Source of the DNA: Ligustrum vulgare
Lineage: Eukaryota > Streptophyta > Magnoliopsida > Lamiales > Oleaceae
Assembly (NCBI GenBank): GCA_963555705.1
Contig: OY743179.1
Coordinates: 23,010,692 to 23,074,691 of the forward strand
Direction of reading: 5' to 3'
DNA: 64,000 nt
Under the pieces are notes generated by a model. That model worked only from the letters and a program-made list of their open reading frames with translations, did no database searches and was not told where the DNA came from. Position 1 is the stretch's first letter. Each line of letters begins with the position of its first letter. The position numbers and the translations under genes are program-made. Below, piece by piece: positions 35,419 through 48,026 of this stretch.

Positions 35419-35646
35419 ACGGCCGTAATTGATAATTCTCACGGCCGTAATCAACCTTCTGTTTAAAATTGATTTTGAAGAAATTACGGCTCACGGCCGT
35501 AAGATTTAAGGGTCACGGCCGTAAAGGAGTCACTGCACAAAATCAGAATTTGAATTTTTTTGGCTTACGGCCGTAATAAAATATATCACGGCCGTAAATA
35601 TGCAACAGAAACAAGGTTACGGCCGTAAGGATTTAGTCACGGCCGT
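35419..35646. promoter_or_regulatory. Array of eight ACGGCCGT palindromes in the LTR U3
   Basis: Perfect copies start at 35419, 35441, 35493, 35515, 35567, 35588, 35619 and 35639. They come in pairs 20-22 bp apart (about two helical turns), the pairs repeating at 74, 74 and 52 bp. The first of each pair is usually TTACGGCCGTAA-like, the second TCACGGCCGTAA. They lie 95-325 bp upstream of the TATA box, an enhancer-like position. Each holds two CpG sites. Copies recur at +5989 and +11978. The function is unknown. Confidence 0.85.
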
Positions 35647-35740
35647 AACATTACATACGCGTGATTTTAGGTTATTTTTATTTCCTTAATTTTAGGTAGT
35701 TGTTTCCTTATTTAATTAGAACTCTTTAACCTAGTTTTGA

Positions 35741-35754
35741 CCCTATATATAGGG
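35741..35754 (+). promoter_or_regulatory. TATA box of the gypsy LTR
   Basis: CCCTATATATAGGG, a perfect palindrome with TATATATA at its core, lies between the palindrome array and the AATAAA. Equivalent sites lie at 41730 and 47719. Confidence 0.7.
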
Positions 35755-36050
35755 ATGTAATTTTCATTATTCACAAAAGACTTTGATATATTAATTGAGA
35801 GGCAAATTGCTTTCACATTCTTATTCTTTATTGAATAAAATCCGAACTTGCGAGTTAATTCTTGTTTGTTCAAATCTTGGGTGAGATTTATCTTCTTTGT
35901 GATCAAGAGGTCAACATATCAATTGATTGTGTTGGTTGCTTGATTCAATTAATTTGAATCAATCTCTAAATCGTGGTTCTTGGCGTTCTTGGGTCGATTC
36001 CAATAATTTGTGGGTTGCGTAGCTACAATTGCTACGTGGTTTGCATCATC

Positions 36051-36062
36051 TGGTATCAGAGC
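36051..36062 (+). other. Primer-binding site, first gypsy unit
   Basis: TGGTATCAGAGC two bases after LTR 1, tRNA-Met type. It is repeated at 42040-42051 after LTR 2 and absent after LTR 3, as expected at the array end. Confidence 0.9.
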
Positions 36063-36568
36063 TTAGGCTCCAAAAATCAAGGTTATATCTTGTTTTTGTT
36101 TTCTTGAGTTTCTTATTCTTGTTCTTCGTGTTCTTCCAGCTTTGAGTCTTTAATCCAGAAAAGTGTCACAAAAAATTCAATAGTCGTTATTTCCTTCGTT
36201 TGTTATCCAAATTAAATTTCATTTGTTGCGTCTTTCTCGTAGTTGAATTTAAAAAAAAAAAAAAAAAAAAACGAAAATTCTCAGTTCAATTAAAATATTT
36301 GATATTTGATTTCAAGAATTATTTTCTTGAAACAATCCTAGTTTCCATAAAAAGTGTCAAGTTCTATATAAAGTCAAATTTAATTCTCTAAAGGTCTTCT
36401 TTGAGTTTTCCAACAAATTCATTACTTCTCACTTATATTCGATTTGAAGCAATCGAGTTTAAACTTGTTTGAGTTCGGATTCGTTCTTTGAAGCAATAGA
36501 GGGTAAAAGCCTAATTTGAGTGATACACGAGCGAAATACACGTGAGGCATATAATCATTAGTGTTAGG

Positions 36569-39500
36569 ATGTCTGAACAATCTTCTACTGCAAAAAACAA
36601 CGATCGAGCCAACATGACGGAAGAGATGGTACAACGTTTTGAGCGGTTGTTTGGGGATGTGTTAGGTAGGTTAGAAAGGCTTGAACAACCTCGGGAAGTG
36701 CCTAATGTCCGTAGGCAAGGTGGGCAAGGTCGTAGAGTAGAGGGGGTCGATGAGAATGAAGAAGGTAGTGATTTTGACGATGGGGCAATTGTGGATAGAG
36801 TAGTTAGGCATGGAAGAAGGGATAGAGATCTTGGTGGCGATAGAATGGATGGTAGTATGAACAACATCAAGATGACAATTCCGTCATTCAAAGGAAGGAG
36901 TGATCCGGAAGCATACTTAGAATGGGAGAAGAAGATGGAATTAATTTTTAATTGCTACACTTATTCGGAAGAGAAAAAGGTTAAAGTAGCTGTACTTGAA
37001 TTCTCCGATTACGCTATTACTTGGTGGGATCAATTGGTGACTTCTAGGAGAAGGAATCGCGAGAGACCCGTTAGTACTTGGGATGAATTAAAGGCTATCA
37101 TGAGAAAGAGGTTCGTTCCTAGTCATTACCATCGGGAGCTTCATCAAAAATTACAAAGTCTATACCAAGGATCAAAGAGTGTGGAGGATTATCACAAGGA
37201 GATGGAGTTGTTGATGATTAGAGCTAATGTAGAAGAGGATAGGGAGGCTACGATGGCTCGGTTTTTGAATGGGATGAATAAGGATATAGCTAATGTGGTT
37301 GAACTACAACATTACTTGGAGATGGAGGATATGTTGCACATGGCTATAAAGGTTGAGAAGCAATTGAAGAAGAAGGGGACAGCAAGGTATCAATCGGGTA
37401 CTAATTCTTCTTGGAAGCCGAAGTGGGATGGTAAAGGAGAAGGGACTGTTTCTAAAGGAAAGTTTGAAGCATCAAAAGGGAAGTTTGAGGCACCAAAAGG
37501 GAAGGAGGAACAAGCTAATAAATTTGTACCTAAAGGGGAACCTCAACCATCTAGGAGTAGAGACATTCAATGCTTCAAATGTTTGGGGAGAGGACATGTG
37601 GCGTCTCAATGTCCTAATAGGCGAGTGGTACTTTTTCGAAAGGATGGAACTATGGAGAGTGATAGTGAGGAAGAGGATTATAGCGATATGCCAGCGTTGG
37701 AGGAAATATGTGAGGATGAAGATGTGTTATCCGGGGAGCATGGTGAGTTATTAGTGGCAAGGCGAGCTCTTAGTGCCCAAATCCACACGGATGATTTGGA
37801 ACAACAACGGGAGAACATATTTCATACTCGATGTCGCATTAATAACAAGGTATGTAGTATGATTATTGATGGCGGTAGTTGCACTAACGTCGCTAGTACT
37901 ATACTTGTTGAAAAATTAGGATTACCTTTGTTAAAACATCCTAAACCTTATAGGCTTCAATGGTTAAATGATAGTGGAGAAATTAAGGTGAATAGGAGGG
38001 TGTTGGTGAATTTTTCTATTGGTAGCTATGTGGATGAAGTTATGTGTGATGTGGTACCTATGCATGCCGGGCACATTTTGTTGGGTAGACCTTGGCAGTA
38101 TGATAGGAAGGTCACGCATGATGGGTATAAAAATAGGTATAGCTTTACCAAAGGGGGAAAAACCATTACACTTGCACCATTGACACCGTCACAAGTGTAT
38201 GAAGATCAAATAAAACTGAAAAATGATGAAGAAAAAAGAGTAAAGGAAAATGAGAGAAAGAGAGTTGAGGCCACGACCTCAGAAAAAGGAGAGGAAAAGA
38301 GAGTTGGAGCCACGACTCCAGAAAAAGGAGAGGCGAGAGAAAAAAAGAGTGTTGGGGTACATACCTCAGAAAAAGGAGAGGGAGCGAAGAGCGCCAGAAA
38401 AGAAAGAAAAATGAGTTTCTACGCAAAAAGGAGTGAAGTCAAGAAAGCATTTATGGAAAAACGACCAATGGTCCTTTTATTGTACAAGGATTCATTCCTT
38501 GCCTTTGATGAAACTAACAAATCCCTCCCTAGTTTGGCTATTTCTTTATTGCAGGAATTTGACGATGTATTTCCGGAGGATATACCTAGTGGGTTGCCAC
38601 CCATTCGTGGTATTGAGCATCAAATTGATTTTATACCTGGAGCAGTCATTCCAAACCGTCCAGCTTATAGGAGCAATCCCGAGGAGACGAAGGAGCTTCA
38701 AAAGCAAGTTGGGGAATTAATGAGTAAGGGGTACATAAGGGAGAGCATGAGCCCATGTGCCGTACCCGTGTTACTTGTGCCGAAGAAGGACGGAACGTGG
38801 AGGATGTGTGTTGATTGTAGGGCCATCAACAACATAACGGTAAAGTATCGTCATCCTATTCCTAGGTTAGATGATATGTTGGATGAATTGCATGGCTCTA
38901 GCATATTTAGTAAAATTGACCTTAAGAGTGGTTATCATCAAATTCGAATGAAAGAAGGAGATGAGTGGAAAACTGCTTTTAAAACTAAGTATGGCTTGTA
39001 TGAATGGTTAGTAATGCCTTTTGGACTTACTAATGCACCTAGCACATTTATGCGTTTAATGAATCATGTTTTACGTGCATTTATAGGTAAATTCGTTGTA
39101 GTTTACTTCGATGATATCTTGATATATAGTAAAACTTTGAATGAGCATGTGGAGCATGTTAGGTGTGTGCTTGTGGTTTTAAGACAAGAGCAACTTTTTG
39201 CTAACTTTAAAAAGTGTGATTTTTGCATGGAAAAAGTTGTATTTCTTGGTTATGTGGTTAGTGCTAGAGGGATAGAAGTAGATGAAGAGAAAATAAAAGC
39301 TATTAAAGAGTGGCCAACACCTAAAAGCATAACTGAGGTTAGGAGTTTTCATGGCTTGGCTAGTTTTTATAGGCGCTTTGTTAAAAATTTTAGCACGATT
39401 GCCACACCACTCACAGAAATTGTCAAAAAAAGTGTAGGATTTAAATGGGGAGTAGAACAGGAGCATGCATTTGAAACAATCAAAAATATGTTGTGTAAAG

Positions 39501-41455
39501 CACCGGTTTTATCACTTCCTAACTTTGACAAGGCTTTTGAGATCGAATGTGATGCCTCAGGGCTAGGCATTGGAGCTGTTTTAATGCAGGATCAAAGGCC
39601 AATCGCCTATTTTAGTGAAAAACTAAAAGGGGCTGCACTTAATTATCCCACATATGACAAGGAGTTATACTCACTTGTGCGCGCTTTGGAAACATGGCAA
39701 CATTACTTGTGGCCACGGGAGTTCGTGATACACACCGATCATGAGTCCTTGAAGCATTTGAGGGGTCAAGCTAAACTGAGTAAGAGACATGCAAGGTGGG
39801 TAGAGTTCATCGAAACATTTCCCTATGTCATCCGGTACAAACAAGGTAAGGAAAATGTGGTGGCTGACGCATTGTCTCGAAGGTATGTTCTTTTAAATTC
39901 TTTGAATTCGAAATTGCTTGGATTTGAATACATTAAGGACATGTATGCTAATGACCTGGACTTTTCTAATATTTATGAGTCATGTGGTAAAGGGGCTGTG
40001 GATAGGTTCTTTAAACATGATGATTATTTATTTCGAGAAAATAAATTGTGTGTCCCTAGGTGTTCAATGAGGGAGTTACTTGTGAGAGAGGCCCATAGTG
40101 GAGGTTTAATGGGTCATTTTGGGGTTAAAAAGACCATTGAAATCCTAAGTGAACATTTCTATTGGCCTAAAATGAAAATTGATGTGGTTCGGGTTTGTAA
40201 TAGATGCATTACTTGTAAAAAGGCTAAATCTAGGATTAAACCCCATGGATTATATATGCCTTTACCCGTCCCTAGTGAACCTTGGGTCGATATCTCTATG
40301 GATTTCGTTTTAGGATTGCCTAGGACTAAGAAGGGTCGAGATTCGATTTTTGTGATAGTAGATCGCTTTAGTAAAATGGCACATTTCATACCATGCCACA
40401 AAACTGACGATGCTACAAACATAGCTGAAATTTTCTTTAGGGAAGTCGTGCGCTTACATGGAGTGCCTAAAAGTATTGTCTCGGATAGGGATGTTAAATT
40501 CCTTAGTCATTTTTGGAGAGTCTTGTGGAATAAATTAGGAACAAAATTGCTTTTTTCTACAACTTGTCACCCACAGACCGATGGACAGATCGAGGTAGTA
40601 AATAGGACAATGATTCAATTATTGCGCACCATAATCAATAAAAATTTGAAAAATTGGGAAGAGTGTTTACCATTTATTGAATTTGCCTATAATAGGGCTA
40701 TACATTCTACTACTTCGTGTTCACCATTTGAAATTGTTTATGGTTTTAATCCGCTAACACCATTGGATTTAATTCCTTTACCTGTGAATGAACGTAGTAG
40801 TTTAGATGGCAAGAAAAAGGCTAAGATGGTTAAAGCACTCCACGACAAGGTGAGGTTGGCGATTGAAAAGAAAAATGAACATTATGCTTCGCAGGCTAAC
40901 AAAGGAAGAAAGGGCATCATTTTTGAACCCGGTGATTGGGTTTGGTTACATTTGAGAAAGGAGCGGTTTCCAGAACAGCGCAAGTCAAAGTTACAACCGC
41001 GAGGAGATGGTCCATTCCAAGTGATCGAAAGGATCAACAATAATGCCTATAAACTCGATCTTCCTGGTGAGTATAATGTTTCGGCTTCATTTAATGTTTC
41101 TGATCTATCTCCGTTTGGTGCAGGTACAGATTCGAGGTCGAATCCTTTCGAAGAGGGAGGGGATGATGTGATCCAGACCACGGATACAAGCCCGCACAAA
41201 GATCCGTTGAAGATCAAAGGAGGACCGATGACTCGATTGCAAGCAAAGAGGGCCAAGGAAGCAATGGACAAGTTAGTTCAAGAAACAATGGCCAAAACAA
41301 TGTTCGTGTCATCAAAAGAAGCAAGTTTCATGTTGGGGCCGAGTCAAAACGACGAGTGGATCAACCTCATCCAAGCCGTCGAAGAAGATTGCCAACATTC
41401 AAGAATTACGGCCGTAATTGATAATTCTCACGGCCGTAATCAACCTTCTGTTTAA
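36569..41455 (+). CDS. Ty3/gypsy gag-pol polyprotein, unit 1 (intact)
   Basis: The frame opens at 36542 (1637 codons); I prefer the tenth-codon start MSEQSST at 36569. Numbering from 36542: gag domain about 100-260 ([13 protein letters not shown]); zinc knuckle [14 protein letters not shown] about 344; aspartic protease [10 protein letters not shown] about 441; reverse transcriptase with YFDDILIY, catalytic pair about 857-858; RNase [15 protein letters not shown] about 1003; integrase zinc region, then core residues in [17 protein letters not shown] and [13 protein letters not shown]-like [20 protein letters not shown] about 1485. No chromodomain follows; instead [13 protein letters not shown] and a basic [16 protein letters not shown]. 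The last 97 codons lie inside LTR 2. Gag assembles particles; pol copies and inserts the element. CRM-like chromovirus affiliation is an inference. Confidence 0.95.
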   Translation: MSEQSSTAKNNDRANMTEEMVQRFERLFGDVLGRLERLEQPREVPNVRRQGGQGRRVEGVDENEEGSDFDDGAIVDRVVRHGRRDRDLGGDRMDGSMNNIKMTIPSFKGRSDPEAYLEWEKKMELIFNCYTYSEEKKVKVAVLEFSDYAITWWDQLVTSRRRNRERPVSTWDELKAIMRKRFVPSHYHRELHQKLQSLYQGSKSVEDYHKEMELLMIRANVEEDREATMARFLNGMNKDIANVVELQHYLEMEDMLHMAIKVEKQLKKKGTARYQSGTNSSWKPKWDGKGEGTVSKGKFEASKGKFEAPKGKEEQANKFVPKGEPQPSRSRDIQCFKCLGRGHVASQCPNRRVVLFRKDGTMESDSEEEDYSDMPALEEICEDEDVLSGEHGELLVARRALSAQIHTDDLEQQRENIFHTRCRINNKVCSMIIDGGSCTNVASTILVEKLGLPLLKHPKPYRLQWLNDSGEIKVNRRVLVNFSIGSYVDEVMCDVVPMHAGHILLGRPWQYDRKVTHDGYKNRYSFTKGGKTITLAPLTPSQVYEDQIKLKNDEEKRVKENERKRVEATTSEKGEEKRVGATTPEKGEAREKKSVGVHTSEKGEGAKSARKERKMSFYAKRSEVKKAFMEKRPMVLLLYKDSFLAFDETNKSLPSLAISLLQEFDDVFPEDIPSGLPPIRGIEHQIDFIPGAVIPNRPAYRSNPEETKELQKQVGELMSKGYIRESMSPCAVPVLLVPKKDGTWRMCVDCRAINNITVKYRHPIPRLDDMLDELHGSSIFSKIDLKSGYHQIRMKEGDEWKTAFKTKYGLYEWLVMPFGLTNAPSTFMRLMNHVLRAFIGKFVVVYFDDILIYSKTLNEHVEHVRCVLVVLRQEQLFANFKKCDFCMEKVVFLGYVVSARGIEVDEEKIKAIKEWPTPKSITEVRSFHGLASFYRRFVKNFSTIATPLTEIVKKSVGFKWGVEQEHAFETIKNMLCKAPVLSLPNFDKAFEIECDASGLGIGAVLMQDQRPIAYFSEKLKGAALNYPTYDKELYSLVRALETWQHYLWPREFVIHTDHESLKHLRGQAKLSKRHARWVEFIETFPYVIRYKQGKENVVADALSRRYVLLNSLNSKLLGFEYIKDMYANDLDFSNIYESCGKGAVDRFFKHDDYLFRENKLCVPRCSMRELLVREAHSGGLMGHFGVKKTIEILSEHFYWPKMKIDVVRVCNRCITCKKAKSRIKPHGLYMPLPVPSEPWVDISMDFVLGLPRTKKGRDSIFVIVDRFSKMAHFIPCHKTDDATNIAEIFFREVVRLHGVPKSIVSDRDVKFLSHFWRVLWNKLGTKLLFSTTCHPQTDGQIEVVNRTMIQLLRTIINKNLKNWEECLPFIEFAYNRAIHSTTSCSPFEIVYGFNPLTPLDLIPLPVNERSSLDGKKKAKMVKALHDKVRLAIEKKNEHYASQANKGRKGIIFEPGDWVWLHLRKERFPEQRKSKLQPRGDGPFQVIERINNNAYKLDLPGEYNVSASFNVSDLSPFGAGTDSRSNPFEEGGDDVIQTTDTSPHKDPLKIKGGPMTRLQAKRAKEAMDKLVQETMAKTMFVSSKEASFMLGPSQNDEWINLIQAVEEDCQHSRITAVIDNSHGRNQPSV
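41151..41163 (+). other. Polypurine tract, unit 1
   Basis: AAGAGGGAGGGGA directly precedes LTR 2; plus-strand DNA synthesis would start here. It lies within the pol reading frame. The unit 2 equivalent is 47140-47152. Confidence 0.9.
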
Positions 41456-42037
41456 AATTGATTTTGAAGAAATTACGGCTCACGGCCGTAAGATTTAAGG
41501 GTCACGGCCGTAAAGGAGTCACTGCACAAAATCAGAATTTGAATTTTTTTGGCTTACGGCCGTAATAAAATATATCACGGCCGTAAATATGCAACAGAAA
41601 CAAGGTTACGGCCGTAAGGATTTAGTCACGGCCGTAACATTACATACGCGTGATTTTAGGTTATTTTTATTTCCTTAATTTTAGGTAGTTGTTTCCTTAT
41701 TTAATTAGAACTCTTTAACCTAGTTTTGACCCTATATATAGGGATGTAATTTTCATTATTCACAAAAGACTTTGATATATTAATTGAGAGGCAAATTGCT
41801 TTCACATTCTTATTCTTTATTGAATAAAATCCGAACTTGCGAGTTAATTCTTGTTTGTTCAAATCTTGGGTGAGATTTATCTTCTTTGTGATCAAGAGGT
41901 CAACATATCAATTGATTGTGTTGGTTGCTTGATTCAATTAATTTGAATCAATCTCTAAATCGTGGTTCTTGGCGTTCTTGGGTCGATTCCAATAATTTGT
42001 GGGTTGCGTAGCTACAATTGCTACGTGGTTTGCATCA
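41164..42037 (+). repeat. LTR 2 (shared middle LTR) of the gypsy array
   Basis: 874 bp. It serves as the 3' LTR of unit 1 and the 5' LTR of unit 2. It has the eight ACGGCCGT palindromes, TATA box and AATAAA in the same places. I see no difference from LTR 3. Confidence 0.95.
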
Positions 42038-42557
42038 TCTGGTATCAGAGCTTAGGCTCCAAAAATCAAGGTTATATCTTGTTTTTGTTTTCTTGAGTTT
42101 CTTATTCTTGTTCTTCGTGTTCTTCCAGCTTTGAGTCTTTAATCCAGAAAAGTGTCACAAAAAATTCAATAGTCGTTATTTCCTTCGTTTGTTATCCAAA
42201 TTAAATTTCATTTGTTGCGCCTTTCTCGTAGTTGAATTTAAAAAAAAAAAAAAAAAAAAACGAAAATTCTCAGTTCAATTAAAATATTTGATATTTGATT
42301 TCAAGAATTATTTTCTTGAAACAATCCTAGTTTCCATAAAAAGTGTCAAGTTCTATATAAAGTCAAATTTAATTCTCTAAAGGTCTTCTTTGAGTTTTCC
42401 AACAAATTCATTACTTCTCACTTATATTCGATTTGAAGCAATCGAGTTTAAACTTGTTTGAGTTCGGATTCGTTCTTTGAAGCAATAGAGGGTAAAAGCC
42501 TAATTTGAGTGATACACGAGCGAAATACACGTGAGGCATATAATCATTAGTGTTAGG

Positions 42558-45500
42558 ATGTCTGAACAATCTTCTACTGCAAAAAACAACGATCGAGCCA
42601 ACATGACGGAAGAGATGGTACAACGTTTTGAGCGGTTGTTTGGGGATGTGTTAGGTAGGTTAGAAAGGCTTGAACAACCTCGGGAAGTGCCTAATGTCCG
42701 TAGGCAAGGTGGGCAAGGTCGTAGAGTAGAGGGGGTCGATGAGAATGAAGAAGGTAGTGATTTTGACGATGGGGCAATTGTGGATAGAGTAGTTAGGCAT
42801 GGAAGAAGGGATAGAGATCTTGGTGGCGATAGAATGGATGGTAGTATGAACAACATCAAGATGACAATTCCGTCATTCAAAGGAAGGAGTGATCCGGAAG
42901 CATACTTAGAATGGGAGAAGAAGATGGAATTAATTTTTAATTGCTACACTTATTCGGAAGAGAAAAAGGTTAAAGTAGCTGTACTTGAATTCTCCGATTA
43001 CGCTATTACTTGGTGGGATCAATTGGTGACTTCTAGGAGAAGGAATCGCGAGAGACCCGTTAGTACTTGGGATGAATTAAAGGCTATCATGAGAAAGAGG
43101 TTCGTTCCTAGTCATTACCATCGGGAGCTTCATCAAAAATTACAAAGTCTATACCAAGGATCAAAGAGTGTGGAGGATTATCACAAGGAGATGGAGTTGT
43201 TGATGATTAGAGCTAATGTAGAAGAGGATAGGGAGGCTACGATGGCTCGGTTTTTGAATGGGATGAATAAGGATATAGCTAATGTGGTTGAACTACAACA
43301 TTACTTGGAGATGGAGGATATGTTGCACATGGCTATAAAGGTTGAGAAGCAATTGAAGAAGAAGGGGACAGCAAGGTATCAATCGGGTACTAATTCTTCT
43401 TGGAAGCCGAAGTGGGATGGTAAAGGAGAAGGGACTGTTTCTAAAGGAAAGTTTGAAGCATCAAAAGGGAAGTTTGAGGCACCAAAAGGGAAGGAGGAAC
43501 AAGCTAATAAATTTGTACCTAAAGGGGAACCTCAACCATCTAGGAGTAGAGACATTCAATGCTTCAAATGTTTGGGGAGAGGACATGTGGCGTCTCAATG
43601 TCCTAATAGGCGAGTGGTACTTTTGCGAAAGGATGGAACTATGGAGAGTGATAGTGAGGAAGAGGATTATAGCGATATGCCAGCGTTGGAGGAAATATGT
43701 GAGGATGAAGATGTGTTATCCGGGGAGCATGGTGAGTTATTAGTGGCAAGGCGAGCTCTTAGTGCCCAAATCCACACGGATGATTTGGAACAACAACGGG
43801 AGAACATATTTCATACTCGATGTCGCATTAATAACAAGGTATGTAGTATGATTATTGATGGCGGTAGTTGCACTAACGTCGCTAGTACTATACTTGTTGA
43901 AAAATTAGGATTACCTTTGTTAAAACATCCTAAACCTTATAGGCTTCAATGGTTAAATGATAGTGGAGAAATTAAGGTGAATAGGAGGGTGTTGGTGAAT
44001 TTTTCTATTGGTAGCTATGTGGATGAAGTTATGTGTGATGTGGTACCTATGCATGCCGGGCACATTTTGTTGGGTAGACCTTGGCAGTATGATAGGAAGG
44101 TCACGCATGATGGGTATAAAAATAGGTATAGCTTTACCAAAGGGGGAAAAACCATTACACTTGCACCATTGACACCGTCACAAGTGTATGAAGATCAAAT
44201 AAAACTGAAAAATGATGAAGAAAAAAGAGTAAAGGAAAATGAGAGAAAGAGAGTTGAGGCCACGACCTCAGAAAAAGGAGAGGAAAAGAGAGTTGGAGCC
44301 ACGACTCCAGAAAAAGGAGAGGCGAGAGAAAAAAAGAGTGTTGGGGTACATACCTCAGAAAAAGGAGAGGGAGCGAAGAGCGCCAGAAAAGAAAGAAAAA
44401 TGAGTTTCTACGCAAAAAGGAGTGAAGTCAAGAAAGCATTTATGGAAAAACGACCAATGGTCCTTTTATTGTACAAGGATTCATTCCTTGCCTTTGATGA
44501 AACTAACAAATCCCTCCCTAGTTTGGCTATTTCTTTATTGCAGGAATTTGACGATGTATTTCCGGAGGATATACCTAGTGGGTTGCCACCCATTCGTGGT
44601 ATTGAGCATCAAATTGATTTTATACCTGGAGCAGTCATTCCAAACCGTCCAGCTTATAGGAGCAATCCCGAGGAGACGAAGGAGCTTCAAAAGCAAGTTG
44701 GGGAATTAATGAGTAAGGGGTACATAAGGGAGAGCATGAGCCCATGTGCCGTACCCGTGTTACTTGTGCCGAAGAAGGACGGAACGTGGAGGATGTGTGT
44801 TGATTGTAGGGCCATCAACAACATAACGGTAAAGTATCGTCATCCTATTCCTAGGTTAGATGATATGTTGGATGAATTGCATGGCTCTAGCATATTTAGT
44901 AAAATTGACCTTAAGAGTGGTTATCATCAAATTCGAATGAAAGAAGGAGATGAGTGGAAAACTGCTTTTAAAACTAAGTATGGCTTGTATGAATGGTTAG
45001 TAATGCCTTTTGGACTTACTAATGCACCTAGCACATTTATGCGTTTAATGAATCATGTTTTACGTGCATTTATAGGTAAATTCGTTGTAGTTTACTTCGA
45101 TGATATCTTGATATATAGTAAAACTTTGAATGAGCATGTGGAGCATGTTAGGTGTGTGCTTGTGGTTTTAAGACAAGAGCAACTTTTTGCTAACTTTAAA
45201 AAGTGTGATTTTTGCATGGAAAAAGTTGTATTTCTTGGTTATGTGGTTAGTGCTAGAGGGATAGAAGTAGATGAAGAGAAAATAAAAGCTATTAAAGAGT
45301 GGCCAACACCTAAAAGCATAACTGAGGTTAGGAGTTTTCATGGCTTGGCTAGTTTTTATAGGCGCTTTGTTAAAAATTTTAGCACGATTGCCACACCACT
45401 CACAGAAATTGTCAAAAAAAGTGTAGGATTTAAATGGGGAGTAGAACAGGAGCATGCATTTGAAACAATCAAAAATATGTTGTGTAAAGCACCGGTTTTA

Positions 45501-47444
45501 TCACTTCCTAACTTTGACAAGGCTTTTGAGATCGAATGTGATGCCTCAGGGCTAGGCATTGGAGCTGTTTTAATGCAGGATCAAAGGCCAATCGCCTATT
45601 TTAGTGAAAAACTAAAAGGGGCTGCACTTAATTATCCCACATATGACAAGGAGTTATACTCACTTGTGCGCGCTTTGGAAACATGGCAACATTACTTGTG
45701 GCCACGGGAGTTCGTGATACACACCGATCATGAGTCCTTGAAGCATTTGAGGGGTCAAGCTAAACTGAGTAAGAGACATGCAAGGTGGGTAGAGTTCATC
45801 GAAACATTTCCCTATGTCATCCGGTACAAACAAGGTAAGGAAAATGTGGTGGCTGACGCATTGTCTCGAAGGTATGTTCTTTTAAATTCTTTGAATTCGA
45901 AATTGCTTGGATTTGAATACATTAAGGACATGTATGCTAATGACCTGGACTTTTCTAATATTTATGAGTCATGTGGTAAAGGGGCTGTGGATAGGTTCTT
46001 TAAACATGATGATTATTTATTTCGAGAAAATAAATTGTGTGTCCCTAGGTGTTCAATGAGGGAGTTACTTGTGAGAGAGGCCCATAGTGGAGGTTTAATG
46101 GGTCATTTTGGGGTTAAAAAGACCATTGAAATCCTAAGTGAACATTTCTATTGGCCTAAAATGAAAATTGATGTGGTTCGGGTTTGTAATAGATGCATTA
46201 CTTGTAAAAAGGCTAAATCTAGGATTAAACCCCATGGATTATATATGCCTTTACCCGTCCCTAGTGAACCTTGGGTCGATATCTCTATGGATTTCGTTTT
46301 AGGATTGCCTAGGACTAAGAAGGGTCGAGATTCGATTTTTGTGATAGTAGATCGCTTTAGTAAAATGGCACATTTCATACCATGCCACAAAACTGACGAT
46401 GCTACAAACATAGCTGAAATTTTCTTTAGGGAAGTCGTGCGCTTACATGGAGTGCCTAAAAGTATTGTCTCGGATAGGGATGTTAAATTCCTTAGTCATT
46501 TTTGGAGAGTCTTGTGGAATAAATTAGGAACAAAATTGCTTTTTTCTACAACTTGTCACCCACAGACCGATGGACAGATCGAGGTAGTAAATAGGACAAT
46601 GATTCAATTATTGCGCACCATAATCAATAAAAATTTGAAAAATTGGGAAGAGTGTTTACCATTTATTGAATTTGCCTATAATAGGGCTATACATTCTACT
46701 ACTTCGTGTTCACCATTTGAAATTGTTTATGGTTTTAATCCGCTAACACCATTGGATTTAATTCCTTTACCTGTGAATGAACGTAGTAGTTTAGATGGCA
46801 AGAAAAAGGCTAAGATGGTTAAAGCACTCCACGACAAGGTGAGGTTGGCGATTGAAAAGAAAAATGAACATTATGCTTCGCAGGCTAACAAAGGAAGAAA
46901 GGGCATCATTTTTGAACCCGGTGATTGGGTTTGGTTACATTTGAGAAAGGAGCGGTTTCCAGAACAGCGCAAGTCAAAGTTACAACCGCGAGGAGATGGT
47001 CCATTCCAAGTGATCGAAAGGATCAACAATAATGCCTATAAACTCGATCTTCCTGGTGAGTATAATGTTTCGGCTTCATTTAATGTTTCTGATCTATCTC
47101 CGTTTGGTGCAGGTACAGATTCGAGGTCGAATCCTTTCGAAGAGGGAGGGGATGATGTGATCCAGACCACGGATACAAGCCCGCACAAAGATCCGTTGAA
47201 GATCAAAGGAGGACCGATGACTCGATTGCAAGCAAAGAGGGCCAAGGAAGCAATGGACAAGTTAGTTCAAGAAACAATGGCCAAAACAATGTTCGTGTCA
47301 TCAAAAGAAGCAAGTTTCATGTTGGGGCCGAGTCAAAACGACGAGTGGATCAACCTCATCCAAGCCGTCGAAGAAGATTGCCAACATTCAAGAATTACGG
47401 CCGTAATTGATAATTCTCACGGCCGTAATCAACCTTCTGTTTAA
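42558..47444 (+). CDS. Ty3/gypsy gag-pol polyprotein, unit 2 (intact)
   Basis: Same frame as unit 1 shifted by 5989 bp (open from 42531; preferred start at 42558). The encoded protein differs from unit 1 by a single residue that I can see: leucine for phenylalanine in the VVL-F/L-RKDG stretch just after the zinc knuckle (TTG ending at 43625). All protease, reverse transcriptase, RNase H and integrase motifs are unchanged. Its polypurine tract and LTR 3 follow, so each unit on its own has everything known to be needed for autonomous movement. The C-terminal 97 codons lie in LTR 3. Confidence 0.95.
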   Translation: MSEQSSTAKNNDRANMTEEMVQRFERLFGDVLGRLERLEQPREVPNVRRQGGQGRRVEGVDENEEGSDFDDGAIVDRVVRHGRRDRDLGGDRMDGSMNNIKMTIPSFKGRSDPEAYLEWEKKMELIFNCYTYSEEKKVKVAVLEFSDYAITWWDQLVTSRRRNRERPVSTWDELKAIMRKRFVPSHYHRELHQKLQSLYQGSKSVEDYHKEMELLMIRANVEEDREATMARFLNGMNKDIANVVELQHYLEMEDMLHMAIKVEKQLKKKGTARYQSGTNSSWKPKWDGKGEGTVSKGKFEASKGKFEAPKGKEEQANKFVPKGEPQPSRSRDIQCFKCLGRGHVASQCPNRRVVLLRKDGTMESDSEEEDYSDMPALEEICEDEDVLSGEHGELLVARRALSAQIHTDDLEQQRENIFHTRCRINNKVCSMIIDGGSCTNVASTILVEKLGLPLLKHPKPYRLQWLNDSGEIKVNRRVLVNFSIGSYVDEVMCDVVPMHAGHILLGRPWQYDRKVTHDGYKNRYSFTKGGKTITLAPLTPSQVYEDQIKLKNDEEKRVKENERKRVEATTSEKGEEKRVGATTPEKGEAREKKSVGVHTSEKGEGAKSARKERKMSFYAKRSEVKKAFMEKRPMVLLLYKDSFLAFDETNKSLPSLAISLLQEFDDVFPEDIPSGLPPIRGIEHQIDFIPGAVIPNRPAYRSNPEETKELQKQVGELMSKGYIRESMSPCAVPVLLVPKKDGTWRMCVDCRAINNITVKYRHPIPRLDDMLDELHGSSIFSKIDLKSGYHQIRMKEGDEWKTAFKTKYGLYEWLVMPFGLTNAPSTFMRLMNHVLRAFIGKFVVVYFDDILIYSKTLNEHVEHVRCVLVVLRQEQLFANFKKCDFCMEKVVFLGYVVSARGIEVDEEKIKAIKEWPTPKSITEVRSFHGLASFYRRFVKNFSTIATPLTEIVKKSVGFKWGVEQEHAFETIKNMLCKAPVLSLPNFDKAFEIECDASGLGIGAVLMQDQRPIAYFSEKLKGAALNYPTYDKELYSLVRALETWQHYLWPREFVIHTDHESLKHLRGQAKLSKRHARWVEFIETFPYVIRYKQGKENVVADALSRRYVLLNSLNSKLLGFEYIKDMYANDLDFSNIYESCGKGAVDRFFKHDDYLFRENKLCVPRCSMRELLVREAHSGGLMGHFGVKKTIEILSEHFYWPKMKIDVVRVCNRCITCKKAKSRIKPHGLYMPLPVPSEPWVDISMDFVLGLPRTKKGRDSIFVIVDRFSKMAHFIPCHKTDDATNIAEIFFREVVRLHGVPKSIVSDRDVKFLSHFWRVLWNKLGTKLLFSTTCHPQTDGQIEVVNRTMIQLLRTIINKNLKNWEECLPFIEFAYNRAIHSTTSCSPFEIVYGFNPLTPLDLIPLPVNERSSLDGKKKAKMVKALHDKVRLAIEKKNEHYASQANKGRKGIIFEPGDWVWLHLRKERFPEQRKSKLQPRGDGPFQVIERINNNAYKLDLPGEYNVSASFNVSDLSPFGAGTDSRSNPFEEGGDDVIQTTDTSPHKDPLKIKGGPMTRLQAKRAKEAMDKLVQETMAKTMFVSSKEASFMLGPSQNDEWINLIQAVEEDCQHSRITAVIDNSHGRNQPSV

Positions 47445-48026
47445 AATTGATTTTGAAGAAATTACGGCTCACGGCCGTAAGATTTAAGGGTCACGGCCGT
47501 AAAGGAGTCACTGCACAAAATCAGAATTTGAATTTTTTTGGCTTACGGCCGTAATAAAATATATCACGGCCGTAAATATGCAACAGAAACAAGGTTACGG
47601 CCGTAAGGATTTAGTCACGGCCGTAACATTACATACGCGTGATTTTAGGTTATTTTTATTTCCTTAATTTTAGGTAGTTGTTTCCTTATTTAATTAGAAC
47701 TCTTTAACCTAGTTTTGACCCTATATATAGGGATGTAATTTTCATTATTCACAAAAGACTTTGATATATTAATTGAGAGGCAAATTGCTTTCACATTCTT
47801 ATTCTTTATTGAATAAAATCCGAACTTGCGAGTTAATTCTTGTTTGTTCAAATCTTGGGTGAGATTTATCTTCTTTGTGATCAAGAGGTCAACATATCAA
47901 TTGATTGTGTTGGTTGCTTGATTCAATTAATTTGAATCAATCTCTAAATCGTGGTTCTTGGCGTTCTTGGGTCGATTCCAATAATTTGTGGGTTGCGTAG
48001 CTACAATTGCTACGTGGTTTGCATCA
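47153..48026 (+). repeat. LTR 3 of the gypsy array
   Basis: 874 bp, ends CATCA, followed by the GTTTG duplication and then old LTR sequence. Palindrome array, TATA box and AATAAA as in LTR 1. Confidence 0.95.

Larger units (their letters stand above)
35175..36048 (+). repeat. LTR 1 of the gypsy array
   Basis: Carries 96 codons of the pol C-terminal frame (35179-35466), eight ACGGCCGT palindromes (35419-35646), a TATA box in the palindromic context CCCTATATATAGGG (35741-35754), and an AATAAA at 35834-35839 that could serve 3'-end formation. U3 would therefore run to about 35775. It differs from LTRs 2 and 3 at 35355. Confidence 0.95.
35175..48026 (+). mobile_element. Young Ty3/gypsy tandem array: LTR-internal-LTR-internal-LTR
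   Basis: Three 874-bp LTRs (TGATG...CATCA) and two internal regions alternate with a 5989-bp period. The 5-bp duplication GTTTG is at 35170-35174 and 48027-48031 only; the middle LTR has no duplication of its own and joins directly to polypurine tract and primer site. I found three differences between units: 35355 C vs T at 41344 and 47333; 36231 T vs 42220 C; 37636 T vs 43625 G. Both gag-pol frames are open. This is the youngest element in the window and lies in the 3' LTR of the old gypsy element. Confidence 0.96.

Noticed and set aside
35179..35466. Separate 95-codon gene in LTR 1
   Set aside because: It is the LTR copy of the pol C-terminus; in LTR 1 it lacks the upstream pol and probably is not translated on its own.
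36511..36891. 126-codon minus-strand frame over the gypsy gag (repeated at 42500-42880)
   Set aside because: Antisense shadow of an intact gag-pol frame; composition is that of reversed codons and no domain is recognisable.
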